Both the position numbers and the translations under genes were made by a program. The notes below the pieces were generated by a model. That model did not search any database. It was not told the origin of the DNA and was given only the letters and a program-made list of their open reading frames with translations. Below, piece by piece: positions 7,084 through 14,816 of a stretch of DNA of 64,000 nucleotides. Where the stretch lies: contig NZ_BMCE01000002.1 in NCBI RefSeq assembly GCF_014635025.1, forward strand, positions 1,240,001 to 1,304,000, written 5' to 3'. This DNA is from Fictibacillus barbaricus (GTDB taxonomy: Bacteria; Bacillota; Bacilli; Bacillales; Fictibacillaceae). Numbering within the stretch: the first letter of the stretch is position 1; each line of letters starts with the position of its first letter.

Positions 7084-7659
7084 TTAATCCATCCACACCG
7101 TATAGTTTTTGTATCCTGTTTTTTTTACTGTTTTAGGATTCATATCTGGATACCCTAAATAAATAAATCCTGCAAGTTCTCCTTTTGCCGTCAGTCCAAA
7201 GAACTCTTTCACTTTTGTGTGATATGCCACAGCACCGGTTCTCCAGATGGCCCCTAACTCTAAAGCATGTGCTGTGAGCAGCATATTTTGAATGGCGCTA
7301 TGGACGGCTGCGTACTCTTCAATCTGAATCACGTTCTTCTTATCGCTCGGTTCCACTCCAACTGCAATAATAACAGGTGCCCTGAGAGGATTGTTCCTGG
7401 ATTTTTCAGCTTTCTTGTCGAGTTTTTCTTGATCAAGACCTATGTTTTCAGATCTTGTAATCCCTTCTAAAACTTCACCTAACTCCTTTCTGCTCTCCCC
7501 ACTTAACACAAAAAAGCGCCAAGGCTCTGTTCGGTAATGGTTTGGTGCATAGGTCGCTGCTTCCAGTATTTTTTCAATGAGCGATTTTGGGACCGGATCA
7601 TCCTTTACTTTTCCGACACTTCTTCTAGTCCTGATCGCATCGAAGGTTTCCATCTCCAC
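7084..7659 (-). CDS. Nitroreductase-family oxidoreductase, 191 aa
   Basis: FMN-binding NAD(P)H oxidoreductase of the nitroreductase superfamily, close in layout to E. coli YdjA/NfsB-like proteins: RTRRSVGKVKDDPVP at the N-terminus (FMN phosphate contact), EAATYAPNHYRTEPWRFFVL, and GAIWRTGAVAYH near the isoalloxazine site. Probably a homodimer that reduces nitro- or quinone-type substrates. The ATG at 7659 has AGGGAGGAGTGGAG before it. Single gene; the region at 7660-7836 separates it from tnrA. Confidence 0.85.
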   Translation of the reverse strand: MEMETFDAIRTRRSVGKVKDDPVPKSLIEKILEAATYAPNHYRTEPWRFFVLSGESRKELGEVLEGITRSENIGLDQEKLDKKAEKSRNNPLRAPVIIAVGVEPSDKKNVIQIEEYAAVHSAIQNMLLTAHALELGAIWRTGAVAYHTKVKEFFGLTAKGELAGFIYLGYPDMNPKTVKKTGYKNYTVWMD

Positions 7660-7745
7660 TCCTCCCTTTCTTAACAGATATTCTGGGACATCGGTGAATA
7701 GAATAAAGTTGGACTCACCTTAATTTCACATTGGAATAAAATATA

Positions 7746-7762
7746 TGTAAGAAAACCTAACA
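7746..7762. promoter_or_regulatory. TnrA box upstream of tnrA
   Basis: TGTAA-GAAAACC-TAACA matches the TnrA consensus TGTNA-N7-TNACA exactly. A TAGAAT -10 at 7792-7797 would put the box centre near -50, the activating position known from Bacillus subtilis. This suggests tnrA activates itself when nitrogen is limiting, as in B. subtilis. Confidence 0.8.
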
Positions 7763-7836
7763 TAAATATGATACAATAAATCACAAATATTTAGAATTAT
7801 CTGGTTAGGTACTTTTTTTAGCTTAGGAGGATAACA

Positions 7837-8151
7837 ATGTCTGTTGATAAAACATCCTATAAAGATAAAAAAGTCATGTCGATCGGCATTATCAGTGAGC
7901 TAACCGGATTATCTGAGCGTAAGATCCGGTACTACGAAGAAAGAAAACTGATTTTTCCAGATAGAACAGGAAAAGGAACCCGCAAGTATTCTTTTTCTGA
8001 TGTCGAGCGGCTTATGGAAATTGCTGATCAGATCGAGGACGGGGTACAAACGTATGAGATTAAAAAGGAAATGACGAAGAAGCAAAAACGAGATGAACGG
8101 AACAAGATGATTCGTGGTCAGATCAATGCACAATTTAATATGAGAAATTAA
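7837..8151 (+). CDS. tnrA: TnrA, MerR-family nitrogen regulator, 104 aa
   Basis: Global transcription factor active under nitrogen limitation. [19 protein letters not shown] and [12 protein letters not shown] form the MerR-type winged helix (residues 14-75), nearly the same as B. subtilis TnrA. The C-terminal tail [11 protein letters not shown] matches the TnrA end that binds feedback-inhibited glutamine synthetase, and the longer GlnR-type tail is missing, so I call TnrA rather than GlnR. The ATG follows TTAGGAGGATAACA. A perfect TnrA box lies upstream and another lies before amtB 3 kb away, placing both in one regulon. Confidence 0.92.
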   Translation: MSVDKTSYKDKKVMSIGIISELTGLSERKIRYYEERKLIFPDRTGKGTRKYSFSDVERLMEIADQIEDGVQTYEIKKEMTKKQKRDERNKMIRGQINAQFNMRN

Positions 8152-8152
8152 A

Positions 8153-8192
8153 AAACAGCTGGCTCCCCAATCATAAGGTGCCAGCTGTTTTA
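8153..8192. terminator. Bidirectional terminator between tnrA and the exonuclease gene
   Basis: AAAACAGCTGGC (8153-8164) pairs perfectly with GCCAGCTGTTTT (8180-8191), with T/A runs on both sides. It overlaps the stop codon of the leftward exonuclease gene. Confidence 0.85.
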
Positions 8193-8915
8193 TCGTGATA
8201 GCCGTTCATACACTTCTCTTAAATTCTTTATACCTAATGCTTGTATTCTTTCAACATAAATACTCCAAAGTTGAGCGGTCATCTTCGCATCCCCTAAGGC
8301 ATGATGCCGATCAACGACAGGTATGCTGCAGTGTTCACAACAATCCTCTAATCGGACAAGATTCACATTTGGTTCGGCTAATTTCAGCAGAAATGAAGTA
8401 TCTACTATTCTATGCTTAAATTGACTCCTAAAGAGCTTCCAGTTGAAATGCTGCAGGAATTTCTTTTCATGACTCGCATGGTGTGCGACGAGCACCTCTC
8501 CTTTTACAAAATCATAAAAATCCACCAGCACTTTTGATAACTCTGGAGCTTCAGCAAGATCACTCTCCTCAATCCTTGTAAGCTCTTTGATTTCTGGTGT
8601 AAGTTCACGGCTGCAGTGAACCAGGGAATAAAAGGTATCCTCCAGCACCTCTCCCCCTTTTACCTTAACTGCCCCGATCGATAGAATTTCGTCCCCTTGC
8701 TCCGGGAAGAAACCTGTTGTTTCGAGATCAAAAACGACCACGGTTAATTCACTTAGTGGGACAACTAAACTTTCTTCCACCTTCAATTCTTTTTCAAGCT
8801 GTCTCAAAAAAGCGACGTGCTGCGGGCTTGATTGTCCTTGCAGTGAAGCATACACACTTGAATTAATCTTCCCTTGGACTTGTTTCATGAACTGAATGAG
8901 CGGATTCATCCTCAT
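8190..8915 (-). CDS. DEDDh-type 3'-5' exonuclease (DnaQ-like), 241 aa
   Basis: Exonuclease of the DnaQ/epsilon family. Exo I is VVFDLETTGFFP (catalytic Asp and Glu), Exo II LVAHHASHEKKFL, and Exo III HHALGDAKMTAQL (His and Asp), in the usual order across about residues 60-230. About 55 N-terminal residues have no domain I recognise. The start overlaps the stop of the nucleotidyltransferase gene by 4 bp, so the two are co-translated. In other bacteria this pair also occurs together, but its job is not established; repair or nucleotide signalling are possible. Confidence 0.85.
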   Translation of the reverse strand: MRMNPLIQFMKQVQGKINSSVYASLQGQSSPQHVAFLRQLEKELKVEESLVVPLSELTVVVFDLETTGFFPEQGDEILSIGAVKVKGGEVLEDTFYSLVHCSRELTPEIKELTRIEESDLAEAPELSKVLVDFYDFVKGEVLVAHHASHEKKFLQHFNWKLFRSQFKHRIVDTSFLLKLAEPNVNLVRLEDCCEHCSIPVVDRHHALGDAKMTAQLWSIYVERIQALGIKNLREVYERLSR

Positions 8916-9889
8916 TTACGCATCATTCCCTGGATTACAGCCTGTGTATAGTCTTGCAGTCTTTGTCCGTTTAGTAGAATTTGCTTCATGTCTTTTTTTT
9001 CATCCTTGGGAAGTTCTTTTACATCTAAGTAATGTATATCATCATAGTTTTCCGTCATTTTTTTATGGTACTGAAGGCGGTAATGAAGCAGCTTTTCAAA
9101 TTCACCCTTACACCAGCTTAAGTCTCGCTGATAGTTGGGGAGCTTTGTCAGCTCTTCAATTCTTGAAAGTGTTGACGTTGCATTCACACTTTCTTTAAGC
9201 GCAAGCAGACGAATATTATTCACATACGGAAAAAAGCCAGATTGCTTAAGATCAATGCTTCCTGCATACGAGCCATGTGTTTCAGTTAAAAACTGATGGA
9301 AGAAACCGACTGCTTTCTTTACATGCTGTGTGTTCTCTAACAGCCTCTCAAGAAAATGAGGATTTTGGTTCGTATAATCGTGTACGTGTTGTTTGAGTTC
9401 AAAGATATATTCCTCTTCCCCAACGAGAACTCGCGCATCATAGAAGATAAGAAGGAAGCGAATGCTCTCAAAGCTTTCTTCTTTCAGCCACTTAGAAAGC
9501 TGCTCGTTCCATTTTGATTTTGATTTGCACCAAACAGGATTTGAACTCATTACATTTCCATCACAAAAGGGATAGCCTGCTTCATTTAAACCATCCGCTA
9601 ATTCCTTACCTAAACGTATAAAATATTGAGCTGCACTTTCGCTATCCTCCTCATAAACCAAACCATGGTCTTGATCTGAGATGATGGCCTGTTCAAACCT
9701 GCCTGCACTTCCCATTACAAACCAGGAATAAAGACAAGGCGGCGGTCCGTGTAGCGCCTTTTGTTTTTTTAGTGCAGTCTCAAAGACTTTCTTCATCACT
9801 GAATCATGAAATACGTTTAATGCTTGTGATGACGCATCATGTTTTTCCAGTTCAGTGTCACGCCATTTTTTTATCGTTGTATAAGACAT
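8912..9889 (-). CDS. DUF294/GlnD-like nucleotidyltransferase, about 325 aa
   Basis: A two-domain protein resembling the nucleotidyltransferase part of GlnD. WFVMGSAGRFEQAIISDQDHGLVYE holds the GSxxR...DxD signature (Gly-Ser loop and metal-binding Asp pair), followed by a helical substrate-binding domain (FDDs replaced by FPYVNNIRLLAL region, about 215-325). I chose the ATG at 9889; upstream in-frame ATG (9904) and TTG (9934) overlap the amtB terminator hairpin and have no ribosome binding site. It lies between amtB and the exonuclease in one direction, suggesting low-level read-through from the TnrA-driven amtB promoter. A role in nitrogen signalling is inference; no PII gene is visible here. 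Confidence 0.8.
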   Translation of the reverse strand: MSYTTIKKWRDTELEKHDASSQALNVFHDSVMKKVFETALKKQKALHGPPPCLYSWFVMGSAGRFEQAIISDQDHGLVYEEDSESAAQYFIRLGKELADGLNEAGYPFCDGNVMSSNPVWCKSKSKWNEQLSKWLKEESFESIRFLLIFYDARVLVGEEEYIFELKQHVHDYTNQNPHFLERLLENTQHVKKAVGFFHQFLTETHGSYAGSIDLKQSGFFPYVNNIRLLALKESVNATSTLSRIEELTKLPNYQRDLSWCKGEFEKLLHYRLQYHKKMTENYDDIHYLDVKELPKDEKKDMKQILLNGQRLQDYTQAVIQGMMRK

Positions 9890-9913
9890 TTCTTCACATC
9901 CCATGTGATAAAA

Positions 9914-9941
9914 GCATTGAGGAAATGCCCCCAATGCTCAT
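9914..9941 (-). terminator. Terminator after amtB
   Basis: Leftward GCATTG (9932-9937) pairs with CAATGC (9914-9919) around a GC-containing loop, then CTTTTAT. The stem is short, so read-through into the nucleotidyltransferase is likely. Confidence 0.6.
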
Positions 9942-9949
9942 ATCCACTA

Positions 9950-11224
9950 TTAATTTGCAATTCTATTTTTCTCTTCGTTCGTAATGAACGCTTCTGGATA
10001 ACCGTAGTTTCCGTGTTCACTAACGTCCAAACCGATAATCTCTTCTTCCTCAGAGACACGAAGTCCTTTCATCACTTTTTTCATCGCATATAAAAGGATG
10101 AAGGAGACGGCGAACGCGTAAAGTGCTGACACAGAAACACCCATCGCCTGAACACCAAGCTGTGAGAATCCACCGCCATAGAATAATCCTGGCTTACCTA
10201 CTGCTGCAAGTTCTGGTGTCGCGAATAATCCAGTCGACAAAGTCCCCCATACTCCTGCTGCACCGTGAACGCTAAGCGCGTAAATCGGATCATCCACTTT
10301 TAACTTATCGAAAAACTTAACGCTGTAGAATACAAGAATCCCTGCCACAAAACCAATCAATACAGCTGCCCACGTTTCTACAAACGCACATGATGCTGTG
10401 ATGGCAACAAGTCCTGCTAACGCCCCGTTCAGAATCGTCGGAATATCAGATTTACCAAGTACCATCCAAGAAATAATAAGTGCAGCAATTGCTCCAGCTC
10501 CAGCAGCAATGTTCGTGTTTAACGCTACAAATCCGAAAAAGCCATCATCAACAACAAACGTACTCCCTCCATTAAAACCAAACCATCCTACCCAAAGAAC
10601 AATAACCCCTAATGCTGTGTAAACTTGATTGTGTCCAAAGATATTGTTGGTTGTACCATTTTTATTGAACTTTCCGATACGCGGTTTAAGTAAAATTGTT
10701 GCCGCGAAAGCAGCCATCGCACCTGTTAAGTGAACAACTGTTGAACCCGCAAAATCTTGCTTGCCATGTTCGGCTAACCACCCGCCGCCCCATATCCAAT
10801 GCGCCACAACCGGATAGACAAGCACTGAGAAAAGGATCGCAAACACAAGGTATGCAGATAACTTTGCACGTTCTGCAAAACCACCAAATGCGATTGTTAG
10901 CGAGATTCCTGCAAAGGCTAACTGGAATAAGAAGAATGCCGCTGTAGAATAAGGCATACCGTCGGCTTGATCACCCGAATAGAAAAAGTCAGATAACCCG
11001 ATAAAAAAATTTGAATTACCCCCAAAGATGAATCCATAGCCAACAGCCCAGAATACGATGGACGCTAACCCAAACGTAAAGACCGTCTTACCAGCAATGT
11101 GTCCCGCATTCTTCATTCGTGTCGAACCTGCTTCGAGTAGGATGAACCCACCTTGCATCAAAATAACAAGAAGTGCACCTAACACAAGCCAGACACTGTT
11201 TAACGAAAACATGATTTCTTTCAT
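9950..11224 (-). CDS. amtB: Ammonium transporter AmtB/NrgA, 424 aa
   Basis: A trimeric ammonium channel with about 11 transmembrane helices. It shows the Amt signatures DFAGSTVVHLTGAMAAFAAT (Asp and first pore His) and SVHGAAGVWGTLSTGLFA (second His). Length is typical. The C-terminal cytosolic tail (VSEEEEIIGLDVSEHGNYGYPE) is the part that contacts PII proteins in other species. The usual Bacillus partner glnK/nrgB is missing; a GlnD-like gene follows instead. Start ATG at 11224 after GGGGG; an internal ATG four codons later is also possible. A perfect TnrA box lies at 11290-11306. Confidence 0.93.
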   Translation of the reverse strand: MKEIMFSLNSVWLVLGALLVILMQGGFILLEAGSTRMKNAGHIAGKTVFTFGLASIVFWAVGYGFIFGGNSNFFIGLSDFFYSGDQADGMPYSTAAFFLFQLAFAGISLTIAFGGFAERAKLSAYLVFAILFSVLVYPVVAHWIWGGGWLAEHGKQDFAGSTVVHLTGAMAAFAATILLKPRIGKFNKNGTTNNIFGHNQVYTALGVIVLWVGWFGFNGGSTFVVDDGFFGFVALNTNIAAGAGAIAALIISWMVLGKSDIPTILNGALAGLVAITASCAFVETWAAVLIGFVAGILVFYSVKFFDKLKVDDPIYALSVHGAAGVWGTLSTGLFATPELAAVGKPGLFYGGGFSQLGVQAMGVSVSALYAFAVSFILLYAMKKVMKGLRVSEEEEIIGLDVSEHGNYGYPEAFITNEEKNRIAN

Positions 11225-11257
11225 TTGAACGCCCCCTGCTTAACTGTTTCTTTTCAT

Positions 11258-11306
11258 TTTATACAGTTCTGGCGCAGATTCCACACCCATGTTAGATAAT
11301 CTGACA
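11258..11306 (-). promoter_or_regulatory. TnrA box and -10 element of amtB
   Basis: TGTTA-GATAATC-TGACA at 11290-11306 matches TGTNA-N7-TNACA exactly. TATAAA at 11258-11263 (leftward) gives a start near 11252, so the box centre is at about -46. This is the arrangement of the TnrA-activated nrgAB promoter of B. subtilis. Confidence 0.85.
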
Positions 11307-11335
11307 TGATTTTTCCCAGAGGGATCGATTACATA

Positions 11336-11376
11336 AAAAAGCTAACCTTTCGAGATCAGGATCAGCTATCCTCTTT
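11336..11376 (-). terminator. Second terminator-like hairpin between ABC-F gene and amtB
   Basis: In the leftward direction AGCT...CC pairs with GG..AGCT and TTTTTT follows (about 11336-11341). It sits upstream of the TnrA box, so it probably stops read-through from the ABC-F gene. Confidence 0.5.
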
Positions 11377-11495
11377 AAACAATTTTGGATTGGTTGATCG
11401 ACTTTTATTTAATACAACATCGGGCTATGCTCTTTTGCCCCACTCTATAGCGAGATGACAATTTCTCGGGTTCATCCTTGTATAGTAAATAGAAC

Positions 11496-11528
11496 AAAGC
11501 CAGGCGACAATTCCCACCTGGCTTTTCT
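11496..11528 (-). terminator. Terminator of the ABC-F gene
   Basis: AAGCCAGG / CCTGGCTT stem with T runs on both sides, starting a few bases after the stop codon at 11529. Confidence 0.8.
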
Positions 11529-13265
11529 TTACGCTTTAGATTTTTGGATGAGCTCCCTTTTTCTATCCATTAAATCTTTTAATTCGCGATCGACTTGAAT
11601 GTACTCATCTGTACCCATCTTATAAAAACTGATTTTCCCGAGTAATTCCGTGATTTTGTTCTCTACTAACACCAGTTCTTCTGTTTGGGATTGATCTGTA
11701 CCTTCGGATTTTCTGCTTTTCTTTTCCTCGTATTCTCCAAGCCCCATCTCGACCCTCTTTATCTGCTGATTTTCAATAACTAGCAATTTATCGCAAAGTT
11801 TCTCAACAAAAAAGCGGTCATGTGAAACAATAATGAGAGTTCCGTTAAAATCACTCAAAGTTTCTTCAAGCTGCTCCCGGCTCGGCAGATCCAAATGATT
11901 CGTCGGTTCATCCAAAATGAGAACATCGTATTCTTGTAAAATCATTAAAACAAGTTTGACACGCGTTCGTTCTCCTAAGCTTAAGTGACTAATGGGTTTT
12001 GAGAGCTTTTGATCCTCGATACCCATGTTGGCAAAAATTGTCCTGGCCTGTGTTACCTGATGTTTCTCCTCCAGATCAAAGTATTCATAGATGGTCTTTT
12101 CTTCAGGCATATCACTTACATCTTGAGAGAGGTAGGCAATTTTCATCGATTCACTTTTCCAGATGGACCCGCTTGAAATCGGTTCGTCCTCAAGCAGCAT
12201 TTTAATAAAGGTTGTCTTCCCCGCTCCGTTTGCTCCTTGCAGCGCTATTCTCTCGCCATGCTTAATATAGAAATGACTTTTTTCAAATAAAACGCGGTCG
12301 CCAAACTGCTTGGTTAATCCGCGTGCTTCTACCAGCCGCTTCCCTCTTTTACCAGAGGTATCAAACTGAAAGAACACATCTGTTTCTTCCTTCGGTTTAT
12401 CTATGCCTGTTTTAGACAATTCCAAGTTCAATCGATTCAACTTTGATTTCACCTGGTTATCTTTTTTCTTCGCTTTTACCCGTTCATATTCCCGGAGACC
12501 AATCAGCCGATTTTCAGAAAGAGAGCCTCCTTTACCCGCTTCCCGGTGTGCTTTTTCAGACCATGCCTTTAACGTATTTACTTGCTGCTCGATCATCTGG
12601 ATCTTTCTTTGCTGCTTCTCATAATCACGCTTTTGCTGCTCATACCGTCGCTGTTTTTCAGCCCGATATGCCGAATAGTTTCCATCATAGATCGTCAGCT
12701 TGCCATCTTCAATCTCAAAGATCTTATGAACCGTCTGATCTAAAAAGTGGCGGTCATGAGAGATTATGATTGCCGCACCAGCGTAATCGTTCACCTCTTC
12801 TGTCAGCCATCCTATTCCCTGAAGATCAAGGTGATTGGTGGGTTCATCTAGAATCAAGAAATCTGGATGGTTTGCCCAGATTTTCGCGATCGATAATTTC
12901 AAACGTTCACCACCGCTTAAATGGTGCAACTCTACCGTTTCTAACAGATGTTTTTGAAGCCCTAATCGTTTACTCGTTCTTAAAAGCTCTTCACCAGATT
13001 CTCTCATCTCTTTTTCCACATCCAGCATGTAATCCGTGGATTGCGGCAGGAACCCCATGTTTAAATGTGCTGGCCATGTCGTAATTGACCCTTTATCTTG
13101 TTCTACACGTCCCATAAGCATGTTCACTAATGTAGTTTTTCCACTCCCATTCCAACCGACTAAACCGATCTTCTCACCTTGCCTTATTTCAAATGAAATC
13201 TCTTTTAATAATTCTCGTTCACCAAATTTTTTCTGCAATCCTTTGACTTGTAATACTGTAGTCAT
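11529..13265 (-). CDS. ABC-F ATPase, probable ribosome-protection (antibiotic resistance) factor, 578 aa
   Basis: A cytosolic tandem ABC ATPase with no membrane domain. ABC1: Walker A GWNGSGKTT, signature LSGGERLKL, Walker B FLILDEPTNHLDL. ABC2: GANGAGKTT, LSLGERTRVKL, VLILDEPTNHLDL. A charged helical linker of about 80 residues lies between them, and a coiled C-terminal extension follows. The ATG at 13265 has GAGGTGAGC 4 bp upstream; the upstream extension of the frame runs through a terminator hairpin and is not coding. The architecture fits VmlR/Vga/Msr-type factors that displace macrolides, lincosamides or streptogramins from ribosomes, and the attenuator leader supports that. Housekeeping ABC-F proteins (Uup, EttA) are the alternative. 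A macrolide phosphotransferase gene lies 3 kb away. Confidence 0.85.
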   Translation of the reverse strand: MTTVLQVKGLQKKFGERELLKEISFEIRQGEKIGLVGWNGSGKTTLVNMLMGRVEQDKGSITTWPAHLNMGFLPQSTDYMLDVEKEMRESGEELLRTSKRLGLQKHLLETVELHHLSGGERLKLSIAKIWANHPDFLILDEPTNHLDLQGIGWLTEEVNDYAGAAIIISHDRHFLDQTVHKIFEIEDGKLTIYDGNYSAYRAEKQRRYEQQKRDYEKQQRKIQMIEQQVNTLKAWSEKAHREAGKGGSLSENRLIGLREYERVKAKKKDNQVKSKLNRLNLELSKTGIDKPKEETDVFFQFDTSGKRGKRLVEARGLTKQFGDRVLFEKSHFYIKHGERIALQGANGAGKTTFIKMLLEDEPISSGSIWKSESMKIAYLSQDVSDMPEEKTIYEYFDLEEKHQVTQARTIFANMGIEDQKLSKPISHLSLGERTRVKLVLMILQEYDVLILDEPTNHLDLPSREQLEETLSDFNGTLIIVSHDRFFVEKLCDKLLVIENQQIKRVEMGLGEYEEKKSRKSEGTDQSQTEELVLVENKITELLGKISFYKMGTDEYIQVDRELKDLMDRKRELIQKSKA

Positions 13266-13303
13266 GCAGCTCACCTCTTTCATCTTATTAATGACGGAGG
13301 TCG

Positions 13304-13340
13304 CAAAAAAACCTCCCTGGAGCCCAGAGAGGTTGGTTGG
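13304..13340 (-). promoter_or_regulatory. Transcription attenuator immediately before the ABC-F gene
   Basis: Leftward ACCTCTCTGG pairs with CCAGGGAGGT (loop GCT; one G-T pair), then seven T at 13304-13310. It is a textbook intrinsic terminator placed about 40 nt before the start codon and downstream of the promoter, so it must be relieved for expression. Confidence 0.85.
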
Positions 13341-13448
13341 TTCGCACATATATGCTTTTACACGTATCCAAATAACACAAAAACAGAATATGTTTTGTGT
13401 GAACTCATATTGGAAATGATGGTACTCGTGTACGCAAAATGGGCAGAC

Positions 13449-13535
13449 TTATCCTATTCTCCAGGTCTCACTATTTTGAGTTAGCCTAAGAAAATAAGAG
13501 TTTTCCACATCAGCGTAGTACCGTTCCTTTCCCAT
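13449..13535 (-). CDS. Upstream ORF in the ABC-F leader, 28 aa
   Basis: ATG at 13535 (peptide starts MGKERYYADV, ends TWRIG, stop TAA at 13449-13451). It lies between the promoter and the attenuator. AAGAAG 5 nt upstream could act as a weak ribosome binding site. In known ABC-F resistance genes, drug-stalled ribosomes on leader ORFs open the terminator, and this ORF is well placed for that. A second short frame starting near 13412 (16 codons) overlaps another hairpin. Translation is not shown by sequence alone. Confidence 0.45.
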   Translation of the reverse strand: MGKERYYADVENSYFLRLTQNSETWRIG

Positions 13536-13557
13536 ATGACTTCTTCTTACAGTAATT

Positions 13558-13586
13558 AGTATATTTTCGGCAGTAAAAAATGTCAA
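13558..13586 (-). promoter_or_regulatory. Consensus SigA promoter of the ABC-F leader
   Basis: Leftward TTGACA (13581-13586), 17-bp spacer, TATACT (13558-13563). It gives a leader of about 285 nt. Confidence 0.85.
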
Positions 13587-13673
13587 TCTACTTCCCAGAA
13601 TGAAATCAATTAAAGGAAAATATAGGAATCACAAAATAGATTTATGATTTAGCTGAAGGTCGATTTGAATGAT

Positions 13674-13768
13674 AATCCTAGAAATTAAGTCAATAATCCG
13701 GCGAGATTTTGAGTTAATCCGGCGAGATTTAAACATATATCAGCGGGTTGACAAGTTTCGACAAAGCC
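13674..13768. repeat. 21-bp-period array, CGGCGAG family (array B)
   Basis: CCGGCGAG at 13698 and 13719 and TCAGCGGG at 13740, exactly 21 bp apart, preceded by a decayed unit at 13677 (ATCCTAGAAATT) and followed by ACAAGTTTCGACA. It lies beyond the terminator of the SDR gene and before the ABC-F promoter. The ordered ends match arrays D and H. Confidence 0.85.
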
Positions 13769-13791
13769 CCCTTAAGTGTGCATAGTATGTA

Positions 13792-13816
13792 AAAGGCGTA
13801 TTTGGCACGCCTTTTT
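13792..13816 (-). terminator. Terminator of the SDR gene
   Basis: AAAGGCGT (13792-13799) pairs with ACGCCTTT (13807-13814); T runs on both sides. Confidence 0.8.
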
Positions 13817-13818
13817 CT

Positions 13819-14730
13819 TTATCTGTATCTTTTCGTGTCAGCCGGTTTTCCTGCCTCTACTACTTCGACTAAATAACGCCAGCAATCCGGCTGTGATCCA
13901 TCCACATCATATACGTCATATCTTTTAGCGAGCCCTCCGCTTGATAGAGATTTCCCGTTCCACTCATGACGCTGCTCATCAACTGCTAAAGCTGCCACCG
14001 CACGTCCGACAAAACGCGGTGATTCAGATATCGCAAAATGCGGATCTTTCCCTGTCCCGTCTCTCCAGTTTTCTTCTGTTACCCCAAAAGTCTCAAGCAT
14101 GATCTCTGAACGGATCCAGCCAGGCGTTAACGAAACCGCGGTGCATTTATATGGTGCAAGTTCGTGTGAAAGAGCTCTTGCCATGCGGTTAACCGAACTC
14201 TTCGCTAGGTCATAAAACATTGACAACCTGTAATTTTTATCGTTGTATTCTTCTGTTCCATCTGTCATCTCAACGACCAATCCACCTTCATTTTTTATCA
14301 AGAGTGGCAGAGCAAAGTGACTTGTAGTTAGATGTGTTTCAACAGCTAACCGCAACATTCGGAGACCTTTTTCTAAAGAATGCTCCCAGACCGGTTTATT
14401 CCACTCGATTAAATACTCACCGCCCCAAATGTCGTTTACCAAAATATCTAATCTTCCCTGTTCGTTTTCAATCTTTTGGATCAGTGCCTTTACTTGCTCG
14501 GGTACAAGGTGATCCACTTGAATCGGAATGCCGATGCCACCTAACTCGTCTACAAGATCAGCGGTTTCTTCAATCGTTTCCGGGCGGCCATATTCAGAAA
14601 CTTCGTTACGTGTAGTCCGCCCCGTAATATAAACGGTCGCTCCTGCCGCCCCTAGTTCCATTGCGATTCCTCGTCCTGCTCCTCTTGTACCACCAGCTAC
14701 AAGTGCTACTTTTCCTTTTAATGGTTTCAT
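13819..14730 (-). CDS. Short-chain dehydrogenase/reductase, about 303 aa
   Basis: A Rossmann-fold NAD(P)-dependent oxidoreductase. The cofactor loop is GGTRGAGRGIA near residues 14-24 and the catalytic motif is YDLAKSS (YxxxK). It is longer than most SDRs (about 250) because of a C-terminal extension that includes DCWRYLVEVVEAG. I use the ATG at 14730, 9 bp after AAGGGGCG; a TTG two codons upstream is possible. The substrate is unknown. A WYL-type regulator is transcribed away from it across an 86-bp gap with a palindrome, and it probably controls this gene. Confidence 0.85.
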   Translation of the reverse strand: MKPLKGKVALVAGGTRGAGRGIAMELGAAGATVYITGRTTRNEVSEYGRPETIEETADLVDELGGIGIPIQVDHLVPEQVKALIQKIENEQGRLDILVNDIWGGEYLIEWNKPVWEHSLEKGLRMLRLAVETHLTTSHFALPLLIKNEGGLVVEMTDGTEEYNDKNYRLSMFYDLAKSSVNRMARALSHELAPYKCTAVSLTPGWIRSEIMLETFGVTEENWRDGTGKDPHFAISESPRFVGRAVAALAVDEQRHEWNGKSLSSGGLAKRYDVYDVDGSQPDCWRYLVEVVEAGKPADTKRYR

Positions 14731-14778
14731 TTGCAATCGCCCCTTGTTTTGAATTATCTTTAGTGTAAATCATAATGT

Positions 14779-14793
14779 TGACACCTAATGTCA
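14779..14793. promoter_or_regulatory. Palindrome between SDR and WYL regulator
   Basis: TGACA-N5-TGTCA with weak extension on both sides. It lies in the divergent promoter region and is the best candidate operator for the YafY-type regulator. Confidence 0.55.
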
Positions 14794-14816
14794 TATTAAA
14801 ACCATAGGAGAAATAG

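Noticed and set aside
13266-13349. N-terminal extension of the ABC-F protein
   Set aside because: It is encoded across the attenuator hairpin and has no matching sequence in ABC-F proteins; the ATG at 13265 has a good ribosome binding site.
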